Of a DNA stretch of 64,000 nt, positions 9,909 through 18,691 are shown one piece after another. A program made the position numbers and the translations under genes. The notes beneath the pieces were generated by a model, which saw only the letters and a program-made list of their open reading frames with translations, was not told the origin of the DNA and made no database searches. The stretch comes from Xanthomonas phaseoli pv. phaseoli (lineage in GTDB: Bacteria; Pseudomonadota; Gammaproteobacteria; Xanthomonadales; Xanthomonadaceae), in contig CP094243.1 in assembly GCA_022749655.1 (NCBI GenBank), positions 2,356,001 to 2,420,000 on the forward strand, read 5' to 3'. Numbering within the stretch: the first letter of the stretch is position 1; each line of letters starts with the position of its first letter.

Positions 9909-9983
9909 GGCAATCGCGTTGCGGGTACGACGTGCTTCCACCACATGGCACACTTCCAGCTCATCCATTGACGAGGGCGGGCG

Positions 9984-10475
9984 GTGATTGGCCAACATCG
10001 TGATCTGACATTTCGTTTTCTGGCCGAGCCCAGTGACGTCAACTTCGGCGGCAAGGTGCATGGCGGCGTGGTGATGAAGTGGATCGACCAGGTTGGCTTT
10101 GCCGCCGCCAGTGGTTGGAGCGGGCATTACTGCGTCACCGTGGCGGTGGGCGGTATCCGGTTCGTGGCGCCGGTGCGCATCGGCGATCTGGTGGCGGTGT
10201 CGGCCAAACTCGTCTACACCGGCCGCAGCAGCATGCATTTCGCCATCGATGTACGCGCGCGCAGTCCGATGGGAGGCGACTCGCGCCTGTGCACGCATTG
10301 CATCATCGTGTTCGTGGCCATGGACCCGGACGGGGTCACCCCGGTCGAAGTGCCGTCCTGGCGGCCCGACACCCCGGAAGATCAACGCCTGGCCGAATAC
10401 GCGCTCAAAGTGATGGAATTGAGCAAAGGCATCGAGGACACCATGGCGCGGTACAAGGCCGACACTTCGCAGTGA
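9984..10475 (+). CDS. Acyl-CoA thioesterase, hotdog fold (YciA-like)
   Basis: A 163-residue hotdog-fold thioesterase that hydrolyses acyl-CoA in the cytoplasm. The active-site helix region is clear: DVNFGGKVHGGVVMKWIDQ near residues 18-36, with the family's conserved Asp-x-Asn and Gly-Gly. The strand VRIGDLVAVSAKLVYTGRSS follows. The start is GTG (GTGATTGGCC); no ATG precedes it in frame. The length matches single-domain YciA-like enzymes. Neighbours give no pathway clue. Confidence 0.85.
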   Translation: MIGQHRDLTFRFLAEPSDVNFGGKVHGGVVMKWIDQVGFAAASGWSGHYCVTVAVGGIRFVAPVRIGDLVAVSAKLVYTGRSSMHFAIDVRARSPMGGDSRLCTHCIIVFVAMDPDGVTPVEVPSWRPDTPEDQRLAEYALKVMELSKGIEDTMARYKADTSQ

Positions 10476-10625
10476 TCCGCATCATGCCTGCGGGTAGGTC
10501 ATCTGCCCGATTGCAGCGTAGGCGGCGCTGGCAGCGTGACTCTCGGCGCGACTGGTACGTAGGCCGATAGGCGCCGGGAGGCCGCGCGGTGGCACACGGG
10601 CGTCGCGGCCCGGTTGCGCGCAACA

Positions 10626-10657
10626 AAAAGGCCGCGAGAGTGTCGCGGCCTTGTTCG
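10626..10657 (-). terminator. Rho-independent terminator of the NlpC/P60 gene
   Basis: AAGGCCGCGA (10628-10637) pairs with TCGCGGCCTT (10643-10652); on the minus strand the hairpin is followed by TTTTT. It lies 23 bases past the stop codon of the minus-strand gene. Confidence 0.85.
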
Positions 10658-10679
10658 ACGCAGTCCTGGCAACCGAGCG

Positions 10680-11429
10680 TTACAGCACCCGACGCGCCTG
10701 GATGAACTTCTCGCTCCAGTAGCCGCTGGCCAGCGAATCCACGCGCACGTCCTTGCCGCGGCTGGGCGCGTGCAGGAACTTGCCGTCGCCGACCACCAGG
10801 CCGACATGGTCGATACGACCGCGCTTGCCGAAGAACACCAGGTCGCCGGCCTTCAGTGCGCTCGGGTCCTTGATCAGTTCGGCCGATTCGTCGCGGGCGA
10901 TGTCGCGCGAGACGCGCGGCAGGTCGATGCCGAGCGCAGTCTTGAACACATAGCCAACCAGGCCGTTGCAGTCGAACCCTTCGGTGGACTCGCCGCCCCA
11001 GACGTACGGGGTGCCGAGCAGGGCCATGGCGCGCTGCAGGATCACCTGCACGCGGCTGTCGGCCACGGCGTTCTGGGCAGCATTGGCTGCGCTCTGCGAC
11101 ACGTCGTAATTGGCAAGCAGGCGGCTGAGATCGCCGGCGAACATCGCCGAGCGGTCCATCAGCGGAATGGCGTCGTTGGCAGCCAGGTGCGGAAGCAGGG
11201 CGGCCAGTGTTGCAGTGGCAGCGGCGTCGGCGCGGCTGCGGGTTGCGGCTTTCTCGGCGGCGACGGCGCTGTCAGGCGTGGTCGTCTGCGGAGCGGATGG
11301 CGTGCTGCTGGCGGTCTGCGCGAATGCGGGAAGTGCTGCAATCAAGAGAGCGGTGGCGCATAGCAGGCGGAGCGGTTTCCGGGGCGGAAGCGGTGCGGCG
11401 CCAGTTTTGATCTGTTCGTCGTTCGTCAC
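10680..11429 (-). CDS. Secreted NlpC/P60 peptidoglycan endopeptidase (first copy)
   Basis: A 249-residue exported cell-wall hydrolase. The signal peptide is PLRLLCATALLIAALPAFAQ (about residues 18-37), followed by a Thr/Ser/Ala-rich linker and a helical region. The NlpC/P60 domain starts near residue 128: GTPYVWGGES, catalytic Cys in GFDCNGLVGYV, catalytic His in RIDHVGLVVG, third residue in FLHAPSRG. Such enzymes cut D-Glu/m-DAP peptides in murein. A perfect Crp-type operator stands at 11520-11535, upstream of this gene. A second copy lies just upstream, so the two may share control. Confidence 0.9.
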   Translation of the reverse strand: MTNDEQIKTGAAPLPPRKPLRLLCATALLIAALPAFAQTASSTPSAPQTTTPDSAVAAEKAATRSRADAAATATLAALLPHLAANDAIPLMDRSAMFAGDLSRLLANYDVSQSAANAAQNAVADSRVQVILQRAMALLGTPYVWGGESTEGFDCNGLVGYVFKTALGIDLPRVSRDIARDESAELIKDPSALKAGDLVFFGKRGRIDHVGLVVGDGKFLHAPSRGKDVRVDSLASGYWSEKFIQARRVL

Positions 11430-11519
11430 GCGGGAATCACAGTTCTGCTGTCGATGCGAGATGATGCCCTGGTGAAAGAATCGTTACGTTCAAAAAAGTT
11501 AACTTTCCGTTTTGTGACT

Positions 11520-11535
11520 TGTGATTTGCGTCACA
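11520..11535. promoter_or_regulatory. Perfect CRP/Clp-type operator TGTGA-N6-TCACA
   Basis: Exact match to the Crp consensus halves with six-base spacing, in an AT-rich 108-base interval between the two NlpC/P60 genes. Xanthomonas Clp, the Crp homolog responding to cyclic di-GMP, uses the same consensus (known). It is centred about 98 bases before the start of the 10680-11429 gene and only three bases beyond the stop codon of the upstream copy. Confidence 0.55.
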
Positions 11536-11537
11536 TT

Positions 11538-12079
11538 TCAATGCAAAACCCGCTTTGAACCTGAATAATGGTCACGCCAGTAAGCTCCATCAAGGAAGTC
11601 CAAGCGGACTGTACCGCCGGTGGTCGGAGCATGCACGAAGCGGCCTTCACCGACATAAATGCCGACGTGGGTCACGTTGCCTCCTGAGCCAAAAAACACC
11701 AGGTCGCCGGTGGCAAGTCGCTCGGGCGGGATGCGTGGGCCCTGGATTGCGGCCAGTTCGCGCGAGGTGCGCGGTAGCGCCAAGGCCAGGACATCCTTGT
11801 AGACATAGGTGACCAGCCCGCTGCAGTCGAAGCCGGTCTCCGGCGTGTTGCCGCCGAATCGGTATGGGGTGCCTACCAGTCCCAGCGCGCGCATCAAGAT
11901 GTTGTTGGCGGCAGCCGGGTCGGCCGGCGCTACCTGCGGCCACACGCGCGCTGCCGGTGGGGCCGCGGCGGCGCGCCGCACCGGCGCGTGCGACGAACAG
12001 CCCCCAGGAGCAGCAGGCCCAGCAACAGGCTGGCCGCGGCGCGTCGGGCGCAGGCGGCGAAAACTGGCGTGATATGCAT
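11538..12079 (-). CDS. NlpC/P60 endopeptidase lipoprotein (second copy); frameshift at the lipobox
   Basis: A 180-residue paralog of the neighbouring endopeptidase. The catalytic domain is complete: GTPYRFGGNTPETGFDCSGL with the catalytic Cys, NVTHVGIYVGEG with the catalytic His, and FVHAPTTGG. The N-terminus MHITPVFAACARRAAASLLL lies in another frame; adding one G to the five-base run at 12001-12005 gives LLLLGGCSSHAP, a textbook lipobox, and joins both parts. So this copy is probably membrane-anchored while the other is soluble. I take the shift as a sequence error. Confidence 0.85.
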
Positions 12080-12188
12080 GGAGCCGGGATAATGGGCGGT
12101 TCGAAAGGTCGCCATGATGGCGGCGCACCCGGCGGCCGACAAGCCGTCCTCAACCGTCTGCCACCGGGCAGCCCATTCAGAGCCAGGC

Positions 12189-12667
12189 ATGAAGATCGAA
12201 AAAGACAGCGTTGTCCGCTTCCATTACACCGTTTCGGAGATCGGCCAGGAGCCGATCGAGAGCTCCAGGAGCGTGACCCGTTGGCGATCATGATCGGCCA
12301 CGGCAACATCATCCCGGGCCTGGAAGCGGCCATGATGGGTAAGGAAGCCGGCGAGAGCTTCGGCGTGGACGTCAAGGCGACCGAAGCCTACGGCGAATAC
12401 CGCGAAGGCCTGAGCCAGCGCGTGCCCAAGAAGCATTTCGGCGCCACCAAGCTGGTGCCCGGCACCCAGGTCGTGCTGCAGACCAACTTCGGCCCGCGCG
12501 CAGTGACGGTGCAGAAAGTCGGCATGAGCGTGGTCGATGTGGACCTCAATCACCCCATGGCCGGCAAGGACCTGCATTTCGACGTGGAGATCGTCGAAGT
12601 GCGCGAAGCCACCGCGGAAGAACGCGACCACGGCCACGTACACGGCGACGGCGGTCATCACCACTGA
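12189..12667 (+). CDS. slyD: FKBP-type peptidyl-prolyl isomerase SlyD; frameshift near residue 26
   Basis: A cytoplasmic prolyl isomerase and chaperone. MKIEKDSVVRFHYTVSE starts at the ATG 12189; the rest (ERDPLAIMIGHGNIIPGLEA, then GKEAGESF, KKHFGA and VVDVDLNHPMAGK) continues in another frame. Adding one C to the CC at 12265-12266 (giving ESSQERDP) yields 159 residues, the usual SlyD core length. The insert-in-flap domain lies around residues 70-120. The His-rich tail (HGHVHGDGGHHH) resembles SlyD's metal-binding tail, which binds nickel in E. coli. A terminator-like hairpin follows. Confidence 0.9.
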
Positions 12668-12825
12668 GGGTGGGGCAAGCACGCGCCCGCGGCGGTTTGA
12701 CAGTGGGACGTCTGCGCGCCACTGACGTAGGCCGGTCATCCGGCGCTGCGGTGGCGCATGCAGGCCACGCGCAGATCGGGCCATGCGTGTGGGCTGCCGC
12801 GGTGCGTGCATGATCGCTGTTCCTG

Positions 12826-12853
12826 ACGGCCCACCCCATTGGTGGGCCGTTTG
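12826..12853 (+). terminator. Terminator-like hairpin after slyD
   Basis: ACGGCCCACC (12826-12835) pairs with GGTGGGCCGT (12841-12850), followed by a short TTT. It sits between slyD and the next plus-strand gene. Confidence 0.5.
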
Positions 12854-12896
12854 CATTCTGCGGCGCGTGCCGCCGCATCTGGTTGCCTGAGCCGTG

Positions 12897-14141
12897 ATGA
12901 CATCCCGCGACGTGCTGCTTCCCATTGCTGCGACAGAGCGCATCGTCGTGCTGGATGTTCTGCGCGGCGTGGCGCTGCTGGGCATCCTGCTGATGAACAT
13001 GGAAGCCTTTGTCGGGCCGCTCGATCTGGCCATGACCGGCGTGGAGCCGCATTGGCATGGCGCCGACCGGGTTGCCGATGCGCTGGTCTACGTGTTCGTG
13101 CAAGGCAAGTTCTACACGCTGTTTTCGCTGTTGTTCGGCATGGGCTTTGCGGTGATGGCGCAACGCGCCGCGCGCGCCGGGCGCGCGTTCTTCGGCCTGT
13201 ATCTGCGCCGCACCCTCGGGCTGTTGGCGATCGGGCTTGCCCATGCATTGCTGGTGTGGTCCGGCGATGTCCTGGTGACTTATGCCCTGCTGGCGTTGCT
13301 GCTGCTCGGTGCGCGCAATGTGCCGACGATGACGCTGCCGTGGCTCGCTGCGTTCGTGTACCTGTGCGCACCCGGACTGACCCTGCTGTACGGGGTGGCA
13401 GGCGAGTTGGCGCAGGCCGATCCTGCGGCGACGGTGCAGTGGAAGGCGGCGATGTCTGACGCCGCGCAGCAGGCGCTGGCGAATGTGCAGGCGCAGCGCG
13501 CCGCGTTCGGCAGCGGCACTTACCTGCAGGCGACGGTGCAGCGCTGGCATGACTTTCAGCAGGCGATGACCGGCTTCAGCATCAACGGCCCGGCCATGCT
13601 CGGCATGTTCCTGGCCGGTAGCTGGTTCGTGCGCAGTGGTGCGATCGCCACGCCCGAGCGCTTCCCACGCGTGTTTGCGACGTTGCGCTATGGCGTGTTG
13701 CCGCTCGGGCTGGGCGTGATGCTGGCAAGTTATGCATTGGAGCCGTGGATCGATCCGGCGCGGCTGGACCTGCGCCTGTCCGGCGCCTTCGCGCTGTCGC
13801 TGATTGCAGGGCCGTTGATGTGCCTGGGCTATGCCGCATGGGTGGTGCGCCTGGCACCGCGTCTGGCATGGCTTGTGCCAGCGGGGCGGATGGCATTGAG
13901 CAATTATCTGCTGCAATCGCTGGTCTGCACCGGCATCTTCTACGGCTACGGGCTGGGCTATTTCGAACAGCTGCCGCGGGTGTGGCAACTGCCGTTCGCG
14001 CTGGTGCTGTTCGCGCTGCAGGTACTGCTGAGCCGGTGCTGGCTGCACTGGTTCCGCTTCGGGCCGATGGAGTGGCTATGGCGCAGCGCGACCTATCTGC
14101 AGGTGCCGCCGATGTGGCGTGGCACCGGGCGCGCTGGGTAG
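12897..14141 (+). CDS. DUF418 (YeiB-type) multi-pass membrane protein
   Basis: A 414-residue membrane protein of the DUF418/YeiB family, related to the acyltransferase-3 fold; biochemical function unknown. The N-terminal signature ERIVVLDVLRGVALLGILLMN near residues 14-34 is typical. About nine hydrophobic segments are visible. The C-terminal DUF418 domain contains GRMALSNYLLQSLVCTGIF near residue 325 and ends before a short polar tail. A GTG at 12894 directly before the ATG is an alternative start; no strong ribosome site is seen for either. Confidence 0.82.
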   Translation: MTSRDVLLPIAATERIVVLDVLRGVALLGILLMNMEAFVGPLDLAMTGVEPHWHGADRVADALVYVFVQGKFYTLFSLLFGMGFAVMAQRAARAGRAFFGLYLRRTLGLLAIGLAHALLVWSGDVLVTYALLALLLLGARNVPTMTLPWLAAFVYLCAPGLTLLYGVAGELAQADPAATVQWKAAMSDAAQQALANVQAQRAAFGSGTYLQATVQRWHDFQQAMTGFSINGPAMLGMFLAGSWFVRSGAIATPERFPRVFATLRYGVLPLGLGVMLASYALEPWIDPARLDLRLSGAFALSLIAGPLMCLGYAAWVVRLAPRLAWLVPAGRMALSNYLLQSLVCTGIFYGYGLGYFEQLPRVWQLPFALVLFALQVLLSRCWLHWFRFGPMEWLWRSATYLQVPPMWRGTGRAG

Positions 14142-14148
14142 CGCCTGC

Positions 14149-15399
14149 ATGCACGGCAGTGGCGATGATGTAGTGGTGATCGGTGCGGGCGCGATTGGCC
14201 TGGCCACCGCGCTGGCACTTGTCGACGCGGGCCGGCAGGTGCGTGTGCTCGATGCCGGTGCGCCCGGTGCGGCGACCTCTTACGGCAATTGCGGCACCAT
14301 CACGCCGAGCCATGCACCGCCGCTGGCGGCGCCCGGCATGATTGCGCAGGCACTGAAATGGATGTTCACCCCGGATGCGCCGCTGTATATCCCGCCACGT
14401 CTGGATCCGGGGTTGTGGCGCTGGCTGCTGCGCTTTGCGCGGCGCTGCAATGCACGCGATTGGCAATCCAGTGCACAGGCGCGCGCAGCGCTGTTGCACG
14501 ATGCGCGGCAGCGCTTCGACGCGTGGGTGGCGCGGTACGGGTTGGAGTGCGAATTTCGTAACGACGGTTTGGATTACGTGTTTGGCGATGCGCGCCGCTT
14601 TGCGCAATACCGCGACGAATGCGCGCTGCTGGCGCAGTGGGGTATCCGGGCGGAGGTCATCGATGGTGCGGACTACGTACGCCAGGATCCCGCATTTCGC
14701 GATGGGATCGCCGGCGCGATCCACTTCCCGGGCGATGCGCATCTGCGCCCGGAGCAATACACCGCAGAGCTTGCGAGAGTGCTGCGCGCAGGTGGCGTGG
14801 TGATCGATGCGCACTGCCGGGTGCAGGCGATCGTGCCCGATGGAGCTGGCAGCTGCGTGCAGACCGAGCACGGCAAGCGCCGTGCGCGCGAGGTGGTGAT
14901 CGCAACCGGGCCATGGTCGCCGGTGCTGGCGGCGCAACTTGGTTTGCGCCTGCCGGTGCAGGCCGGCAAGGGTTATTCGATTACCTACAGCGCGCCGCAT
15001 CTGATGCCGCGCCGCCCGGTGGTGTTGAAGGATCGCTGGGTGTTCGTGGTGCCGTGGCGCGAGCGCCTGCGCATCGGCAGCACGATGGAATTTTCCGGAC
15101 GCGATACGCAGCTCAATGCCACCCGCCTGGCTGCGTTGGAGCGTGCAGCGGCCGACTATCTGCAGGCGCCCTGCGGGCCTGCGGTGATCGAGCGCTGGTA
15201 CGGCTGGCGGCCGATGACCTGGGACGATGTACCGGTCCTGGGCGCGGTGCCGGGCCATCCTCACGTCTGGCTCGCAGCCGGGCATGGCATGCTCGGTATC
15301 AGCATGAGCACTGCAAGCGGACAATTGATGGCCGACCTGATCACGGGCCGCGCACCCGCGCTGGACCCGCATCCTTACCGGGCGGAGCGTTTCGCATGA
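14149..15399 (+). CDS. FAD-dependent amino-acid dehydrogenase, DadA-like
   Basis: A 416-residue FAD oxidoreductase of the DAO family. The dinucleotide-binding motif VVVIGAGAIGLATALALVDA is at residues 8-27, followed by SYGNCGTITPSHAPPLAAPG, typical of D-amino-acid dehydrogenase small subunits. The C-terminal motif GWRPMTWDDVPVLG and AAGHGMLGISMS completes the FAD site. It probably deaminates D-amino acids (or proline-like compounds) at the inner membrane face, passing electrons to the respiratory chain; the substrate is not certain. It overlaps gor by four bases (ATGA), so the two are translationally coupled. Confidence 0.8.
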   Translation: MHGSGDDVVVIGAGAIGLATALALVDAGRQVRVLDAGAPGAATSYGNCGTITPSHAPPLAAPGMIAQALKWMFTPDAPLYIPPRLDPGLWRWLLRFARRCNARDWQSSAQARAALLHDARQRFDAWVARYGLECEFRNDGLDYVFGDARRFAQYRDECALLAQWGIRAEVIDGADYVRQDPAFRDGIAGAIHFPGDAHLRPEQYTAELARVLRAGGVVIDAHCRVQAIVPDGAGSCVQTEHGKRRAREVVIATGPWSPVLAAQLGLRLPVQAGKGYSITYSAPHLMPRRPVVLKDRWVFVVPWRERLRIGSTMEFSGRDTQLNATRLAALERAAADYLQAPCGPAVIERWYGWRPMTWDDVPVLGAVPGHPHVWLAAGHGMLGISMSTASGQLMADLITGRAPALDPHPYRAERFA

Positions 15400-16765
15400 G
15401 TGCGCGTTACGACTACGACGTGGTGATTCTGGGCGGCGGCTCCGGGGGCTTGCGGCGGGATTTCGCGCAGCAAGACATGGCGCGCGCGTGGCGATCATGG
15501 AGCCCTCCGAATTGGGCGGCACCTGCGTCAATCTCGGTTGCGTGCCGAAGAAGGCGATGTGGCTGGCAGCCGATCTGGCCGGCAAGATCGAGTTGGCCAG
15601 CGCATTGGGATTCGATCTGCCGCGCCCGACCTTGGCCTGGCAGGAGCTGGTCACGCATCGGCAGGGGTACATCGCCAACATCCACGCCAGTTATCGACGC
15701 CGCCTCAACGAAGATGGCGTGGTCTTGATCCCGCAGCGTGGCGTGCTGCAGGACCGCCATACCGTCATGGGCAGCGACGGCGTGCCGGTGACCGCCGAGC
15801 ACATCGTGATCGCCACCGGCGCACACCCATTACGCCCGGACGTGCAGGGCGCAGAACATGGCGAAGTCTCCGACGATTTCTTCAACCTCTGCCATGCGCC
15901 CGAGCAGGTCGCGATTATCGGCGGTGGCTATATCGCGGTGGAAATCGCCGGGCTGTTGCAGGCCTTGGGGAGCCGCGTGCATCTGTTCGTGCAGGGCGAG
16001 CGCTTGCTGGAACGCTTCGATGCGGAGCTAACCTTGCAGTTGGCCGACAACCTGCGTCATCTGGGCGTGCGGCTGCACTTCGGTTTCACCACCACCGCAC
16101 TGGAGCGCGATCTGCACGGTGCGCTGCGCGTGCATGGGCATTCCGTGCATCCGCGCGAGCAGGGCAACGACGTCTTCGACAAGGTGTTCTTTGCGGTGGG
16201 CCGACGCGCCAATACCGCCGGGCTGGGTCTAGACACGGTGGGTGTTGCGCTTGGCGACAAGGGGGAAGTGGTGGTGGACGACGGTCAGACCACCAACGTG
16301 CCGAATATTCACGCAATCGGCGATGTGGGCGGCAAGGTCGGGCTGACACCGGTGGCGATTGCGGCGGGGCGCAAGCTGATGGACCGCCTGTTCGGTCACC
16401 AACCGGATGCGCGCATGGACTACGAAAACGTGCCCAGCGTGGTGTTCTCGCACCCGCCGCTCGGCCATGTCGGGCTCACCGAAGAGCAGGCGCGTGCGCG
16501 CTACAACGGCGCGGTGCGCGTGTACCGCAGCAATTTCCGCCCGATGCTGCACGCGCTGGCCGACGCGCCGCAGCGCAGTCTGTTCAAGCTGGTGTGCGTG
16601 GGCGAAGAAGAACGGGTGGTCGGCGTGCACCTGCTGGGTGAGAGCGCCGACGAAATGCTGCAAGGCTTTGCGGTGGCGGTAAAGATGGGCGCGACCAAGC
16701 GGGACTTCGAGGAGACCGTGGCGATTCATCCCACCTCGTCCGAAGAGATTGTGTTGATGCATTGA
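15396..16765 (+). CDS. gor: Glutathione-disulfide reductase; frameshift at residue ~18
   Basis: A cytoplasmic flavoprotein that reduces glutathione disulfide with NADPH. MSARYDYDVVILGGGSGG starts at 15396; the redox-active motif GGTCVNLGCVPKK follows in another frame. Adding one base around 15449-15453 gives GGLAAGFRAA and a 456-residue protein, the usual length. Other motifs: IIGGGYIAVEIAGLL (NADPH site), AIGDVGGKVGLTPVAI (FAD), and the C-terminal active-site segment AIHPTSSEEIV with the catalytic His. The dadA-like partner upstream overlaps it. I consider the break a sequence error. Confidence 0.88.
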
Positions 16766-17188
16766 AGGCTGGTGCGCGGTGGCGTCGCTGTCGCTGCCGA
16801 TGGTTGGTTGCGATGTGGCGGCGCATGAGGCGATGCCTTGATCGATGCCCGGCTGGGATATCGCCGTTGCAGCCGTAGCCGTATCCAGCGCTGCGCGCCA
16901 CCTTCTCTCCCCGACGGGGGCGGCGTATCGATGCGGGGAAGGATCGAAGCCTCTGCCATCATGACAGGCCTCGGCACAGGCGAGTCATCGATCCAGCTCG
17001 ATCCGATGGTTCAAAGCGTTTTGTAATTTGAACCGGGCAATGACGGGGTGTCGCGTTGCCTGAGCGGTTGCTTGCGGCGCCCGTACCCTCACCCCAACCC
17101 CTTCCCGGGGAGGGGGTGCAACGTTCCCTTCGCCTACAGGGCGATCCGCACGCGCACATCTACCCCCGTCAGCTGGCATGCTTGCGCG
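16766..17188. other. Intergenic region with a GC-rich palindromic repeat
   Basis: No gene recognised between gor and the alkyltransferase-like gene. It contains the repeat at 17085-17118 and, near 16906-16921, a shorter related C-run/G-run segment. Confidence 0.5.
17085..17118. repeat. Intergenic palindromic repeat of the CCCTCACCCCAA type
   Basis: A block starting CCCTCACCCCAACCCC followed by a C-run and then a G-run that fold back on each other (CCCCTTCC/GGAGGGG). Blocks of this kind are common between genes in Xanthomonas genomes (from memory). Only one full copy is in this window. Confidence 0.55.
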
Positions 17189-17595
17189 ATGTCCAGATCT
17201 CGCCATCCAGCCGCGCGCGGCACTGCCAGCGTGCCTGTTCGTGACGCCTCCAAAGGTGAGTCACTGTCCGGCGAGCAGGCGCGGCTGCGGATTCTCCAGG
17301 TGATCCGCGCCATTCCCGTGGGCGAGGTCGCCGGTTATGGGGAAGTTGCCCAGCGCGCCGGCCTGCCGGGCCGTGCGCGGCTGGTGGCACGCGTGCTCAG
17401 CGGCAACGACGACCCGCAGCTACCCTGGCACCGCGTCTTACGCAGCGATGGCCGAATTGCCTTGCCCGATGGCTCGGCAGGCTACCGGGAGCAATGCCAG
17501 CGCCTGCGCGCCGAGGGCGTCCAGGTGGAACGGGGCCGTGTGCGTCGTGCCAGTGCCGCGCAGCGCTTGACGCGGCCGTGTGGGGGCCTTCATAA
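17189..17595 (+). CDS. Alkyltransferase-like DNA repair protein (ATL); frameshift at the 3' end
   Basis: A 135-residue relative of O6-methylguanine-DNA methyltransferase. It has the helix-turn-helix region IRAIPVGEVAGYGEVAQRAG and the active-site segment LPWHRVLRSDGR, in which Trp stands where the transferase has Cys (PCHRV). That swap defines ATL proteins, which bind alkylated bases, flip them out and call nucleotide excision repair without removing the alkyl group (known). The frame as written runs without a stop into the rhomboid gene. Adding one G near 17569 (TTGGAC for TTGAC) gives the ending RLDAAVWGPS and a TAA at 17593-17595, so the fusion looks artificial. The start at 17189 is a choice; the first 25 residues are poorly conserved-looking. 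Confidence 0.78.
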
Positions 17596-17635
17596 GCCTG
17601 CCGTTATCATCGGCAGCATTCCGAAGGAAGCCGCC

Positions 17636-18325
17636 ATGCCTCAATTGCCGCCCATCACCAAAGCTTTACTGATCGCCAACATCGGCTTGTTCCTGCTGCA
17701 ATGGGCGGTGGGCGACCTGGGCGCTGGCGTGTTGCCATCTGACAGCGTGTTGTCGTGGCTGATGTTGTGGCCGCTGTCCAACGGCTTCGACGCGTTTTCG
17801 CCGGGCGCCAGCTTCATGCCTTGGCAACTGCTGACCTACGCGTTCCTGCATGGTGGCTTCAACCATCTGTTTTTCAACATGCTGGCGCTCTTCATGTTTG
17901 GCGCGCCGTTGGAACAGACCTGGGGCCAGAAGCGCTTTCTGACCTACTACCTGGTGTGCGTCGCCGGCGCCGGCCTGTGCCAGTTGTTGATGGCCTGGTT
18001 CACGCAAAGCGGTGCGCCGGTCGTGGGCGCATCGGGCGGCGTGTTCGGTTTGCTGCTGGCGTATGGAATGCTGTTCCCCAACCAGCGCGTGATGCTGCTG
18101 TTCCCGCCGATTCCAATGAAGGCGCGGACGTTCGTGATCGTGTTCGGCGCGATCGAGTTGGTGCTCGGGGCGACCGGTTGGCAGCCTGGCGTGGCCCATT
18201 TCGCGCATCTGGGCGGCATGCTGTTCGGCTGGCTGATGATCCGCTACTGGCGCGGCCAGTCGCCATTCGGTGGTGGCAAGGGCGGCCGCAAAGGGCGCAA
18301 GCCGCCGCTGCGCGTGGTGCGTTGA
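17636..18325 (+). CDS. Rhomboid family intramembrane serine protease
   Basis: A 229-residue rhomboid with about six membrane helices. The catalytic Ser is in GASGGVFGLLLAYG near residue 127, the catalytic His in AHFAHLGGMLFGW near residue 185, and the helix-2 motif HGGFNHLFFNMLALFMFG near residue 75. Such enzymes cleave membrane proteins inside the bilayer; no substrate is evident. The ATG at 17636 has GAAGGA upstream (17622-17627), showing that it starts on its own rather than as part of the read-through frame from the ATL gene. The C-terminus is a short basic tail. Confidence 0.9.
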   Translation: MPQLPPITKALLIANIGLFLLQWAVGDLGAGVLPSDSVLSWLMLWPLSNGFDAFSPGASFMPWQLLTYAFLHGGFNHLFFNMLALFMFGAPLEQTWGQKRFLTYYLVCVAGAGLCQLLMAWFTQSGAPVVGASGGVFGLLLAYGMLFPNQRVMLLFPPIPMKARTFVIVFGAIELVLGATGWQPGVAHFAHLGGMLFGWLMIRYWRGQSPFGGGKGGRKGRKPPLRVVR

Positions 18326-18552
18326 GCTAAACGGCACGGTGCTGGAAGTGTTGCATCCGGGGAGCGGTTCCGGCCACGAAGAGGCTTATTCGGTAATGCC
18401 TTATCGCAGCCCGCGGCGCTCATGGGATTGGTTGAGGTGGATTGGACGGGACATCAGAGGGGCGGGTAAATGCATTATCCGCACAACACGGTGGTTGGTT
18501 GGATTGCGCGCGACGGTGAAAGTGCGCGGTTAGCGCATGATCCGCATGACCC

Positions 18553-18619
18553 GTGGGAGCCGCCCATGCCGCGACGAGACTCTATCGATATTGCCCGTCG
18601 CGGCCGGGGCCGCTCCTAC
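18553..18619. repeat. REPIN: two inverted REP elements
   Basis: A forward REP (GTGGGAGC ... GCCGCGAC, 18553-18575) faces a reverse REP (GTCGCGGCC ... GCTCCTAC, 18597-18619) across 21 bases. The arms resemble the GTAG-headed REP family of xanthomonads, and the same core recurs at 49280-49480. Paired inverted REPs of this kind are called REPINs and are moved by RAYT transposases in trans; no RAYT gene lies in this window. Confidence 0.65.
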
Positions 18620-18639
18620 GGAATTTCGCAGGCGATGGA

Positions 18640-18672
18640 CACAAAAAAGAGCGCGGATTCCGCGCTCTCTTT
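18640..18672 (-). terminator. Rho-independent terminator of the first M13 gene
   Basis: GAGCGCGGA (18649-18657) pairs with TCCGCGCTC (18659-18667); on the minus strand a run of six T follows. It ends 20-25 bases past the M13 stop codon. Confidence 0.85.
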
Positions 18673-18691
18673 CATTGCCACCCGCTAGGTA

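Larger units (their letters stand above)
18326..18691. other. Intergenic region with REPIN and terminator
   Basis: Lies between convergent genes. It holds an inverted pair of REP sequences (18553-18619) and the terminator of the M13 peptidase. No gene is seen. Confidence 0.6.
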
